The translations under genes were made by a program, and so were the position numbers. Shown piece after piece: positions 1 to 6,452 of a DNA stretch of 6,626 nt. The DNA comes from Caldilineaceae bacterium (GTDB lineage Bacteria; Chloroflexota; Anaerolineae; Caldilineales; Caldilineaceae). Within the stretch, counting starts at the first letter, position 1. Every line of letters starts with the position of its first letter. The stretch lies in assembly GCA_028819675.1 (NCBI GenBank), contig JAPPKT010000273.1, positions 1 to 6,626 on the forward strand, given 5' to 3'. The notes under the pieces are model-generated. The model was not told where the DNA came from and made no database searches. It saw only the letters and a list, made by a program, of their open reading frames with translations.

Positions 1-874
1 AGGTGCTGGGGTCCATGAAGATGCATTCCATGCGCTTGATCAGCGGCGGGCGGAAACCCTTGTAGGTCGGGTTGGCTTCGACCGCGATCTTGTTGCCGGG
101 ATCGAACTCAGCCAGAACGAAGGGGCCGGACGAAACCGAAGTTTCCAGGCTGCTGTTGTAGTACGGGCCATGCTCTTCCAGGGCCTTCTTCTGCAGCGTG
201 AACGCGAACTTCATCACACCGGGAAGCGGCGGGAAGACATCCTCCGTCTCCACCTCGAGGGTCAGGTCATCCACGGCGCGCACGCCCAGCTCCTCAGGCG
301 GCAGCTCGCCGGCGATGATCTTGCTCCAGTTCTTGATGCCGCCATCGGCCAGGAAGCTGTAGAACCAGGAGAAGTCCCAGCCGTGTTCCGGCGTGGCCGT
401 GAGTCGGAAAGTGGCCTCGTAGTCATAAGCAGTCAGCGGCGTGCCGTCGCTCCAGACCTGGCCCGGCCGCAGGTGGAAGGACCAGACCTTGCCGTCCTCG
501 GAGACGTCCCAGCTCTCGGCAGCGCCGGGGATCACGTTGAAGTCCTTGTCCAACGAGACCAGTGTGTCCTGGAACAGGTCGGCAAGGCAATACCGGTTAT
601 AGACCGCCACTGGGAAGTCAAATGTGGAGGCGCTCTGGTTTATGTCGGCCGCCACCCTGTAGACCTGCTCATCATAGGGCTTGGCATCCGCAGGCAATTC
701 CGTACCGTAGACGGTAACGTTGCCCGCGGTTTCTTCCATCGCTTCCTCGGAAGCCGGCTCCATGGCTTCTGGCCCGGCTGCCGGCACACAGGCCTGAAGG
801 AGCAACCCCAGGAGGAGAAGCACTGGTAGTCCGTAGGTGAACCATCGCGTTCTGCGAACAGCTTGTGTTTTCAT
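1..874 (-). CDS. ABC transporter substrate-binding lipoprotein, family 5 (peptide/nickel type), 3' end cut off by window
   Basis: This is the first 291 residues of an extracytoplasmic solute-binding protein of the SBP_bac_5 (DppA/OppA/NikA) family, which delivers peptides, nickel or other solutes to an ABC permease. Family members usually have about 500-600 residues, so roughly half is present. A basic start (K2, R7, R8, R10) and a Leu-rich core at 16-26 lead to a lipobox L-Q-A-C with Cys29 as the lipidation site. Next is an acidic linker (35-50) with the near-repeat EAMEP/EAMEE. Family landmarks follow: AESWDVSEDGKVWSFHLRPG (119-138), the DGTPLTAYDY stretch (143-152), and SGPFVLAEFDPGN (249-261) before EANPTYKG (266-273). 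The ATG at 874 has an excellent AAAGGAG six bases upstream. It is separated from the dehydrogenase gene by a terminator and probably starts its own operon, with permease genes expected to the left. Family is secure; the ligand cannot be told. Confidence 0.9.
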   Translation of the reverse strand, partial: MKTQAVRRTRWFTYGLPVLLLLGLLLQACVPAAGPEAMEPASEEAMEETAGNVTVYGTELPADAKPYDEQVYRVAADINQSASTFDFPVAVYNRYCLADLFQDTLVSLDKDFNVIPGAAESWDVSEDGKVWSFHLRPGQVWSDGTPLTAYDYEATFRLTATPEHGWDFSWFYSFLADGGIKNWSKIIAGELPPEELGVRAVDDLTLEVETEDVFPPLPGVMKFAFTLQKKALEEHGPYYNSSLETSVSSGPFVLAEFDPGNKIAVEANPTYKGFRPPLIKRMECIFMDPST

Positions 875-880
875 TGATTT

Positions 881-887
881 CTCCTTT
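881..887 (-). promoter_or_regulatory. Ribosome binding site of the solute-binding lipoprotein gene
   Basis: The minus strand reads AAAGGAG, then six bases, then ATG at 874. The strong match and ideal spacing fix the start codon, which also gives a complete lipoprotein signal peptide. Confidence 0.85.
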
Positions 888-937
888 GACTATGGTGGAT
901 ACACAAAAAAGGTGAGGGCTTGGGAACCCTGTCACTG

Positions 938-960
938 CGTTAAGCCTGCACGGCTTAGCG
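938..960 (-). repeat. Inverted repeat in the leader of the lipoprotein gene
   Basis: The arms TAAGCC (941-946) and GGCTTA (952-957) are a perfect inverted repeat around a five-base centre. The match extends outward by C-G and G-C pairs around one mismatch at 940/958. It lies 64-86 bases before the start codon and just downstream of the possible transcription start. It could be an operator or a leader hairpin; nothing in the sequence decides between these. Confidence 0.45.
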
Positions 961-973
961 GCATACACGATTT

Positions 974-1002
974 AGAATAGTAGCGAGGGACTCACTCGAC
1001 AA
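974..1002 (-). promoter_or_regulatory. Possible sigma70-type promoter for the lipoprotein gene
   Basis: On the minus strand TTGTCG (997-1002) and TATTCT (974-979) are exactly 17 bases apart, each matching four of six consensus bases. Transcription would start near 966, giving a leader of about 90 nucleotides that contains the 938-960 inverted repeat. The location between the upstream terminator and the gene is right, but the match is modest and the organism's promoter consensus is unknown. Confidence 0.35.
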
Positions 1003-1084
1003 TCTCGCACGATAGTCTAAGGCAGTGTGCCCATGATTACAAATTCCAGAGGGGGCGCGCGCAATCTAAATCCCGGGTCGCACG

Positions 1085-1137
1085 AAAAACCGGGCCACCC
1101 CGTCGGCCTCCTGAATACAGCAGGACAATGGCCCGGT
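1085..1137 (-). terminator. Intrinsic terminator after the short-chain dehydrogenase gene
   Basis: The minus strand has a perfect nine-base stem, ACCGGGCCA (1129-1137) with TGGCCCGGT (1089-1097), followed directly by a run of T (complement of A 1085-1089). Inside the loop a second hairpin forms from TCCTG and CAGGA around seven bases (1109-1125). No T run follows the stem on the plus strand, so it acts on minus-strand transcripts. It lies about 105 bases past the dehydrogenase stop codon and should separate this unit from the lipoprotein gene. Confidence 0.8.
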
Positions 1138-1242
1138 GTGACCCAGTCTTCATGCACTATCTTTGCTTTACAGGCGACTTGCTTTTGGCTCCGGTTCGTT
1201 TATGAAAATACAGGCCGCCGCCATCCTTCAAACATTCAGTAG
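1138..1242 (-). other. 3' untranslated stretch between dehydrogenase stop and terminator
   Basis: This is part of the 368-base gap between the two left-hand genes (875-1242). The rest of the gap holds the terminator, the possible promoter and the inverted repeat. I see no convincing gene or structured RNA in this stretch. The terminator starts about 105 bases after the stop codon, so transcripts would carry a fairly long 3' tail. Confidence 0.5.
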
Positions 1243-2022
1243 TTACTCTGCCCAGGACCCCTGCGCCATCATGCCGCCGTCCACATTTACATATTCGCCC
1301 GTCATGAAGGAGGCGGAGTCGCTGCTGAGAAAGAGAACAACCGAGGCAATATCCTCCGGTTTGCCGATGCGGCCCATGGGATGCGTTCTTTCCGCGGCTG
1401 TTCGCAGCGCCTCCAGGTCGTGGTTCACACTCTCCATCGCCAGGCTGGTCTCAATGGTGCCGGGGTTTACAGCCAGTACGCGAATATTCTGTTCCGCATA
1501 CTCCAGCGCCAACTGCTGTGTGAGCGAGATCATGCCCCCCTTGCTGGCAGCGTAGGCCGGCACGCCTTTCATCGACTGGCGGCCCTGCACGCTCGCAATG
1601 TTGACGATAACGCCCCCGCCCTGCTTCAACATGAAAGGCACCGCGTACTTTGACATCAGGAAGCCGCTCTTCAAGTTGACGTCCAGTATGCGGTCCCAGG
1701 TCTCCTCCGGAAACTCGTGCGCGGGTAGGTAGCTGTCCACCGGCTGAATGCCGACGTTATTGACCAGAACGTCCACGCTGCCCGTCGCTGCGGCCTGGTT
1801 CACCAGCGCCTCACAAGTTGCCGCCCCGGAAACATCGGCGTTGACAAAGGTAATCGTTCCGGCCACCGAACTGCTTTCGGCCTCCATCTTGGCGCCGGCC
1901 TCCGTGTCGACGTCGGCGCAAAATACGTGGGCCCCGGCCTGTGCGAATGCTCTCGTAACGCCTTCGCCAATGCCCTTCGCGCCGCCTGTCACGATGACGG
2001 TCTTTCCGCTGAAATCGCTCAT
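1243..2022 (-). CDS. Classical short-chain dehydrogenase/reductase (SDR), probably NAD-dependent
   Basis: This complete 259-residue cytoplasmic oxidoreductase of the classical SDR family should interconvert a hydroxyl and a carbonyl group. The Rossmann motif TGGAKGIG is at 12-19 and NNVG at 88-91. The catalytic tetrad is Asn116, Ser144, Tyr157 and Lys161 (in YAASK). The NPG loop is at 186-188, the RIGKPEDIA segment at 218-226 and the VDGG tail at 247-250. Asp37 at the end of strand beta-2, with no basic residue beside it, favours NAD(H) over NADP(H) by family rules. The ATG at 2022 has GGAG eight bases upstream. It follows gene B by 52 bases with no terminator between them, so co-transcription is likely. 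FabG-like, glucose 1-dehydrogenase-like and other sugar or steroid dehydrogenases share all these motifs, so the substrate is unknown. A link to oxidation products of the PQQ proteins is inferred only from position. Confidence 0.93.
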   Translation of the reverse strand: MSDFSGKTVIVTGGAKGIGEGVTRAFAQAGAHVFCADVDTEAGAKMEAESSSVAGTITFVNADVSGAATCEALVNQAAATGSVDVLVNNVGIQPVDSYLPAHEFPEETWDRILDVNLKSGFLMSKYAVPFMLKQGGGVIVNIASVQGRQSMKGVPAYAASKGGMISLTQQLALEYAEQNIRVLAVNPGTIETSLAMESVNHDLEALRTAAERTHPMGRIGKPEDIASVVLFLSSDSASFMTGEYVNVDGGMMAQGSWAE

Positions 2023-2030
2023 AGTACTTT

Positions 2031-2034
2031 CTCC
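2031..2034 (-). promoter_or_regulatory. Ribosome binding site of the short-chain dehydrogenase gene
   Basis: The minus strand reads GGAGAAAGTACT immediately before ATG 2022, so GGAG sits eight bases from the start. It lies within the 52-base gap after gene B, which has no terminator, consistent with translation from a shared transcript. Confidence 0.75.
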
Positions 2035-2074
2035 ATTGGTTCAGAGGTTTTGCCGCTATTGAGTCGTGCACACA

Positions 2075-4192
2075 TTATCGTTCCAATGCCAGAAATTCCG
2101 CAATCGTCCGTGCCTCCTCTGGCGTGACGCCCACTGCGGTCATCGTCGTTCCCGGCGCAAATCGGGTGGGATTCTCGATGAATTCCGCCAGATTTTCTCG
2201 CGTCCAGACGACGTCCAGCCCGCTCACCGCGGCCGAGGCTTCGAAGCCCGCAACGCTGCCTGACCGCCTGCCAATTACATCGGCAAGGTGCGGGCCGGCA
2301 CTATGTTCAGCCGACAATCTGTGGCAGCCCGCACAGAATGCAGTGAAGAGCCCGGCGCCGGGATGGCCCGTACCCTCGTCCGGTTGTGGGAACGGAGGAA
2401 CCTCATCCGCTGGCGCGGGAGCGAGGTATGGCGTCCCGAATGTATAGCTGCCCTCCCAAACGGGGCCTCTCCAGTAGACTTCGCCGTCAGGGCTCTCCTC
2501 GCGAATCACCTGTCCTGTATGAATGTGCTTGATCTCATAAGCGGGCAGAGGACGCACAACAAGGCAGCCGCCCTCAAACACGGTGCTGCCTACGCCCCGA
2601 TCGAAGGAATTGAAGTCATAGACGTTGAAGCCGAACTGCCTGAGTTCTTCGGAAATATCGTTCGCGTGCACCGGCGTTATGTGCAGGAAGAATCGGTTAC
2701 GATAGTCGCCTGTGCTGCAAGGGATTCTCAGATAAATCAGCAGGTTCTCATGGACGAACACTTCGAATCGGGAACGCATGGCCGGAGTGCCGATATCGGT
2801 CCCATCAAGTCCACGAATCAACGGATCGACATCTTCGTCCACGAGGCTGAAGACGTCAATGCACACATCCTCTGCGTCAAACGAAAAAATCGATCTTGGG
2901 TCGTTTACCAGTTGGCAGTACAGCGGCGCGCGCTGCAGGAAAATGACCTTGGAAGAGTCTGTCAGCAACGCAACGCGGCCATCCGCCATCTGCGCTATGT
3001 CGCGGATACGTTCGCCGAATCCGATCCGTTCGATGTTGGTGACCCGCTCTTGACGGATACGAACGCGAAAGAGTGAACCGCTTCGCAGAGAACCGACCAG
3101 CAGATCGTCCCGCCAAAGGGGAAACTGCTCGCTATCGCTGACGATCAAACTGGAAACGGCAATTGCGGGAATCCACGCATAGAAAGGTTCTTCAGAGCCT
3201 TCGTGCCGGCCCTGTTCCTCGTTGTACGGCCATATCCTGTCTCCGTAAAGGATGCCGTAGGTAGCGAAAGGCCAACCATAGTCCAGCCCCGGCCAAACCA
3301 GGTTGAGTTCATCGCCTCCCTGCGGGCCGTGCTCGGTCAGCCAGAGTTTCCCCTCCGCATCGCGTGCCAGTCCTTGTGGATTGCGAAAGCCTGTGGCAAC
3401 GATTTCGTTCCGCCCGCTCTCAAGTTCGATGCGAACCAGCTTGCCCAGGTGCATATCGGGGTCAACGACCGGCGGCCTTTCCGGGTCACCACCCTCGTTG
3501 CGCAAATACCACTCGTACCAGGCGTGGTCGCCTACGGCAACCAGCAGATGCTCTTCGCCGTCCATCAACATCCGCCCTCCCGCCTGAATTCCCCCGCCCA
3601 CCTTCGGAATATCCCCTTCCCAGTTGCCGAAGATTGGCGTTTCCAGGCAGGGATTTGCCGTGAACTCCGTCTTCCAGCCTCCTGAAACCGCAATTTCCCC
3701 TTCGCCCAAATTCAATCTCGTTGATGAAATCCGAAACTCTACGCATTCGCCCACAAGATAGTGATGGGAAACGAACAGAGTAAACTCCTCTGGTGACTCC
3801 TCTTTGAGCAGAATGTCGGCGACGCGAAATCCGACCCAGCCGATGCGCTCAGCAGGCGCAGTCTCGAACATTGGGACTCGACCGGGCAGGTAGTCTACCC
3901 TTCCTTCCGTCTGAATCAGCGCAATCCGCCCTCTTGGCGTCACCAGAAGCAGGTTTCCCCCGAGCGGCTCGATGGCTCCGCCATCACCGCGGAACCTTTC
4001 AAGTTCAACTGTCAGAAGTTGGAGCTCATACAGGTGGGTTCTCTTGGTAGGAGGATCCGGGTCGAAGACCCTGCTTTCGCTGGCAAAACGGGAGGACGCC
4101 TCGATCATTGGGGCACTCCCGGGAAAAAGTGACAAAGTCACAGTCACCATAAAAACCAGCAGTAGAGAGGAAAGTCCTTGTCGCCTTCTCAC
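2075..4192 (-). CDS. Gene B: secreted PQQ-type sugar dehydrogenase-like beta-propeller fused to cytochrome c
   Basis: This 705-residue exported protein probably oxidises a sugar or alcohol and passes electrons from PQQ to its own haem. The start is GTG 4192, since an in-frame TAG lies two codons upstream at 4199-4201. A basic n-region (RRR) and hydrophobic core to about residue 22 form the signal peptide. Residues 50-425 form a glucose/sorbosone dehydrogenase propeller with GFRNPQG (268-274), EHGPQGGDELNL (287-298), YGWP (305-308) and R-I-R-D (395-398). Residues 425-585 are an unnamed domain, followed by a Pro-rich linker (589-610). The C-terminus is a class I cytochrome c of c2/c550 type: CAGCH (620-624), GVIGRR-like VIGRR (639-643) and Met684 in PGTTM as the likely sixth ligand. 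Gln203 replaces the usual catalytic His of soluble glucose dehydrogenase. No Shine-Dalgarno site is evident. It is a diverged copy of gene A. Architecture is sure; substrate is unknown. Confidence 0.9.
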   Translation of the reverse strand: MRRRQGLSSLLLVFMVTVTLSLFPGSAPMIEASSRFASESRVFDPDPPTKRTHLYELQLLTVELERFRGDGGAIEPLGGNLLLVTPRGRIALIQTEGRVDYLPGRVPMFETAPAERIGWVGFRVADILLKEESPEEFTLFVSHHYLVGECVEFRISSTRLNLGEGEIAVSGGWKTEFTANPCLETPIFGNWEGDIPKVGGGIQAGGRMLMDGEEHLLVAVGDHAWYEWYLRNEGGDPERPPVVDPDMHLGKLVRIELESGRNEIVATGFRNPQGLARDAEGKLWLTEHGPQGGDELNLVWPGLDYGWPFATYGILYGDRIWPYNEEQGRHEGSEEPFYAWIPAIAVSSLIVSDSEQFPLWRDDLLVGSLRSGSLFRVRIRQERVTNIERIGFGERIRDIAQMADGRVALLTDSSKVIFLQRAPLYCQLVNDPRSIFSFDAEDVCIDVFSLVDEDVDPLIRGLDGTDIGTPAMRSRFEVFVHENLLIYLRIPCSTGDYRNRFFLHITPVHANDISEELRQFGFNVYDFNSFDRGVGSTVFEGGCLVVRPLPAYEIKHIHTGQVIREESPDGEVYWRGPVWEGSYTFGTPYLAPAPADEVPPFPQPDEGTGHPGAGLFTAFCAGCHRLSAEHSAGPHLADVIGRRSGSVAGFEASAAVSGLDVVWTRENLAEFIENPTRFAPGTTMTAVGVTPEEARTIAEFLALER

Positions 4193-4262
4193 CAGGATCT
4201 ACTTTTTGACTCTGGGGCCGGGCATCGTTTCCATTTCGTCTTTTTCTTCTGGGACCACAACC

Positions 4263-4305
4263 GCCGCCTTCGTCAACCTCTGTTGTTCGCGTCGACGAAG
4301 CCGGC
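4263..4305 (-). repeat. Large imperfect hairpin between the paralogues A and B
   Basis: Arms of 15 bases (4263-4277 and 4291-4305) flank a 13-base loop. As minus-strand RNA they give 13 Watson-Crick pairs, one G-U pair and one G-G mismatch. The hairpin begins 16 bases after the stop codon of gene A. No T run follows, so it is not a standard intrinsic terminator. It could protect the 3' end of an A transcript, act as a processing site, or reduce read-through into gene B. The rest of the 128-base gap (4193-4320) shows no clear promoter or gene. Confidence 0.55.
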
Positions 4306-4320
4306 CTGTAGCTCTGTCTA

Positions 4321-6417
4321 TCACTGATCTCCCGCAAGAAACTCGACGATCTGCAGGGCCTCTTCCTCGGACACTCCGGTCCCTGCCATCGTCGTTCCCG
4401 GTGCGAACTGGGCGGGGTTGACGATGAACTCGACCAGATTCTCCTGCGTCCAGACGATCTCCAGCGCGGTCATGGCAGCCGTGGCGTTGAAGCCTGCCAC
4501 CTCGCCGGCCCTTCTGCCTATCACGCCATTCAAGAGCGGACCGATATTGTGCTCCCCGGTCAGTGTATGGCAGCTGCCGCAGCGCACGGCGAAAAGCTCG
4601 GCGCCGGCTGACGGGACCTCCGCATCCGCCTGCGGATTGGGCGAACCCCCTCTGTCCGTCACAGGTACAGATGTTTCCTTGAAAGTGAAGCTCCCTTCCC
4701 ACACAGGTCCCTTCCAGCTGATCCCGCCGTCCGGTTCTTCCACGCGAATGACCTGTCCGGTGAAAATGTGCTTGACGGCATAGTCGGGCAGAGCGAGGGT
4801 TACAATACATCCGTCCGCGTGCACGGTTGTGGCGACGTTTACTTCGTCAGCATTGAAGTCGAGTACGTTGAAACCCAGCTGTTCGGTCTCTGCGACCAAA
4901 TTCGTGGCATCTGCAGGCGTAACGTGCAGGAAAAAGCGATGATCCAGATCACCATCTACACAAGGGCTCTTGACATAAGTAAGCCGTCCATCTTCGAGGT
5001 AAAGGCTGAAGAGTGAACGAATAATGGGGCTGTCGAAGTGTGTGTCACCCAGGGAACGAATCAGAGGGTCTTCTGCAGCCGCGGTGATTCCGGCAAGATC
5101 GACGCAGATTTCCCCCGCATCATAGGAGTAGATAGACTCGGTATCGTTCGCAGACTGGCAGTATACCGGGGCCCGTTGCAGGAAAAGAACCTCTGCGCCG
5201 TCGGTAAGGAGCGCCAGGCGGCCGTCCGGCATCTGGGTGATGTCTCGCATCCTCGCGCCGATTTCAATCTTTTCAACATATATGACGCGCCCCTGGTCCA
5301 GGCGCACGCGGTACAGTGACTGTGTGATCAGCGAAGAAATCAAGAGGTCGTCCTGCCACAAGGGAAAATGACGACTGTCGCTGACTATCAGGTTGGAAAT
5401 CCCAATCGCCGGAATCCAGGCATAGACGGGCTTTTCGTACCCGTCATGCCGGCCTTGAACCGCGCTGTACGGCCAGACCTTGTTTCCGTACTGGATTCCA
5501 TGGGTAGCGTATGGCCATCCATAGTTAGCCCCTGGTCTCAGGAGATTGAGTTCGTCGCCGCCCTGCGGCCCGTGTTCCGTCTGCCACAAGTTGCCGTCCT
5601 CATCGCGAGCAAACCCCTGTGGATTCCGGAATCCGATGGCAACGGCTTCGACCTCCCCACTCGCCAGTTCGATTCGCAACAACCTGCCAAAATGAGAATC
5701 CCAATCGATGGCCGGGGGCGGCTCCAGCGGATGTTCTTCCTGGTACCATTCAAAGTAGGCCTGGTCGCCGGTCACCAGGAGGAGATGACCCGGTCCGTCC
5801 ATCAACATGCGCCCGCCGGCCTGGATCCCGCCTCTGTGGGCGAAGTTAAAGATGTCGCTGTCGATACAAGGGTCCGCAATGAATTCGGTCTTCCACTCAC
5901 CGGACATTCTTGCTACGGAGTCTTCAAAAAGCAAATCTGTCGAAGAGATCCGAAATTCCACACATTCGCCGGCAAAGTAATGATGGGATACGAACAGCGT
6001 GAATCTGCCTTGCTCCTGTTGCTGAAGCAGAATATCAGCCACGCGAAAGCCGATCCACTTTATCGGCGTCTCCGACGCAGACTCATTCATCGGCACGCTG
6101 ACCGGTAAGTACTCGACCTCTCTCTCCTCGTCAATCAGCGCTAGACGTCCCCTCGGCGTCGCCACTAAGAGATGGTCTTCCAATGGTTCTATAGCGCCCC
6201 CCCAAGTGGAAAACGACTCAAGTTCCACGGCGTCGACCTGAATCTCGTATAGGTGAGTCACCAGAAGCGAAGAATCTGCCAGGGTGACTGCCCGCAAGTC
6301 AGCCCAGTCTACAGCCGCCTGGACCCAGCTCGGCCGCAGGAAAAGAAGCGTCAACATGAGCAGGGTAGCGCCGACCTGGAATGCCGCGCAGCCAACCCGC
6401 CCCAATCTGCCCTTCAT
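4321..6417 (-). CDS. Gene A: secreted PQQ-type sugar dehydrogenase-like beta-propeller fused to cytochrome c
   Basis: This 698-residue exported protein is collinear with gene B over its whole length and probably has a related redox role. ATG 6417 is preferred because it gives a clean signal peptide (basic K2/R4/R7, core 18-28, cleavage after V-Q-A at 34) and places the shared THLYE motif at residue 54, against 52 in B. GTG 6444, with AGGA eight bases upstream, is a real alternative; ATG 6513 would add 32 residues that do not resemble a signal peptide. The propeller (54-420) has GFRNPQG (262-268), EHGPQGGDELNL (281-292), YGWP (299-302) and R-M-R-D (389-392). The unnamed middle domain is 419-579 and the linker about 580-605. 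The cytochrome c has CGSCH (613-617), VIGRR and Met677 in PGTTM. Gln199 stands where soluble glucose dehydrogenase has its catalytic His, and Ile364 where it has a PQQ-contacting Lys. First gene of the presumed transcription unit. Confidence 0.9.
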   Translation of the reverse strand: MKGRLGRVGCAAFQVGATLLMLTLLFLRPSWVQAAVDWADLRAVTLADSSLLVTHLYEIQVDAVELESFSTWGGAIEPLEDHLLVATPRGRLALIDEEREVEYLPVSVPMNESASETPIKWIGFRVADILLQQQEQGRFTLFVSHHYFAGECVEFRISSTDLLFEDSVARMSGEWKTEFIADPCIDSDIFNFAHRGGIQAGGRMLMDGPGHLLLVTGDQAYFEWYQEEHPLEPPPAIDWDSHFGRLLRIELASGEVEAVAIGFRNPQGFARDEDGNLWQTEHGPQGGDELNLLRPGANYGWPYATHGIQYGNKVWPYSAVQGRHDGYEKPVYAWIPAIGISNLIVSDSRHFPLWQDDLLISSLITQSLYRVRLDQGRVIYVEKIEIGARMRDITQMPDGRLALLTDGAEVLFLQRAPVYCQSANDTESIYSYDAGEICVDLAGITAAAEDPLIRSLGDTHFDSPIIRSLFSLYLEDGRLTYVKSPCVDGDLDHRFFLHVTPADATNLVAETEQLGFNVLDFNADEVNVATTVHADGCIVTLALPDYAVKHIFTGQVIRVEEPDGGISWKGPVWEGSFTFKETSVPVTDRGGSPNPQADAEVPSAGAELFAVRCGSCHTLTGEHNIGPLLNGVIGRRAGEVAGFNATAAMTALEIVWTQENLVEFIVNPAQFAPGTTMAGTGVSEEEALQIVEFLAGDQ

Positions 6418-6452
6418 GAAGGTATCAGTTCTTGATTGAAGCACGATCCTGT

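Noticed and set aside
170..829. Plus-strand open frame of 219 codons
   Set aside because: It is antisense to the solute-binding lipoprotein, whose minus-strand frame has clear family motifs, a lipobox and a strong ribosome site.
1027..1242. Small plus-strand frame (71 codons, GTG start) in the intergenic gap
   Set aside because: It runs through both arms of the intrinsic terminator and has no good ribosome site or recognisable protein feature.
2288..3076. Plus-strand open frame of 262 codons
   Set aside because: It is antisense to gene B, and its translation has no recognisable motif. High GC content leaves long antisense frames open.
4193..4320. Intrinsic terminator between genes A and B
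   Set aside because: The hairpin is strong, but no T run follows it on the minus strand.
4199..4810. Minus-strand frame of 203 codons overlapping the 3' end of gene A and the gap before gene B
   Set aside because: Its first two thirds are a frame shadow of the gene A cytochrome c and linker. The part inside the gap is too short and featureless to support a gene.
5368..6108. Plus-strand open frame of 246 codons
   Set aside because: It is antisense to the gene A propeller and mirrors its conserved segments. There is no sign of independent coding.
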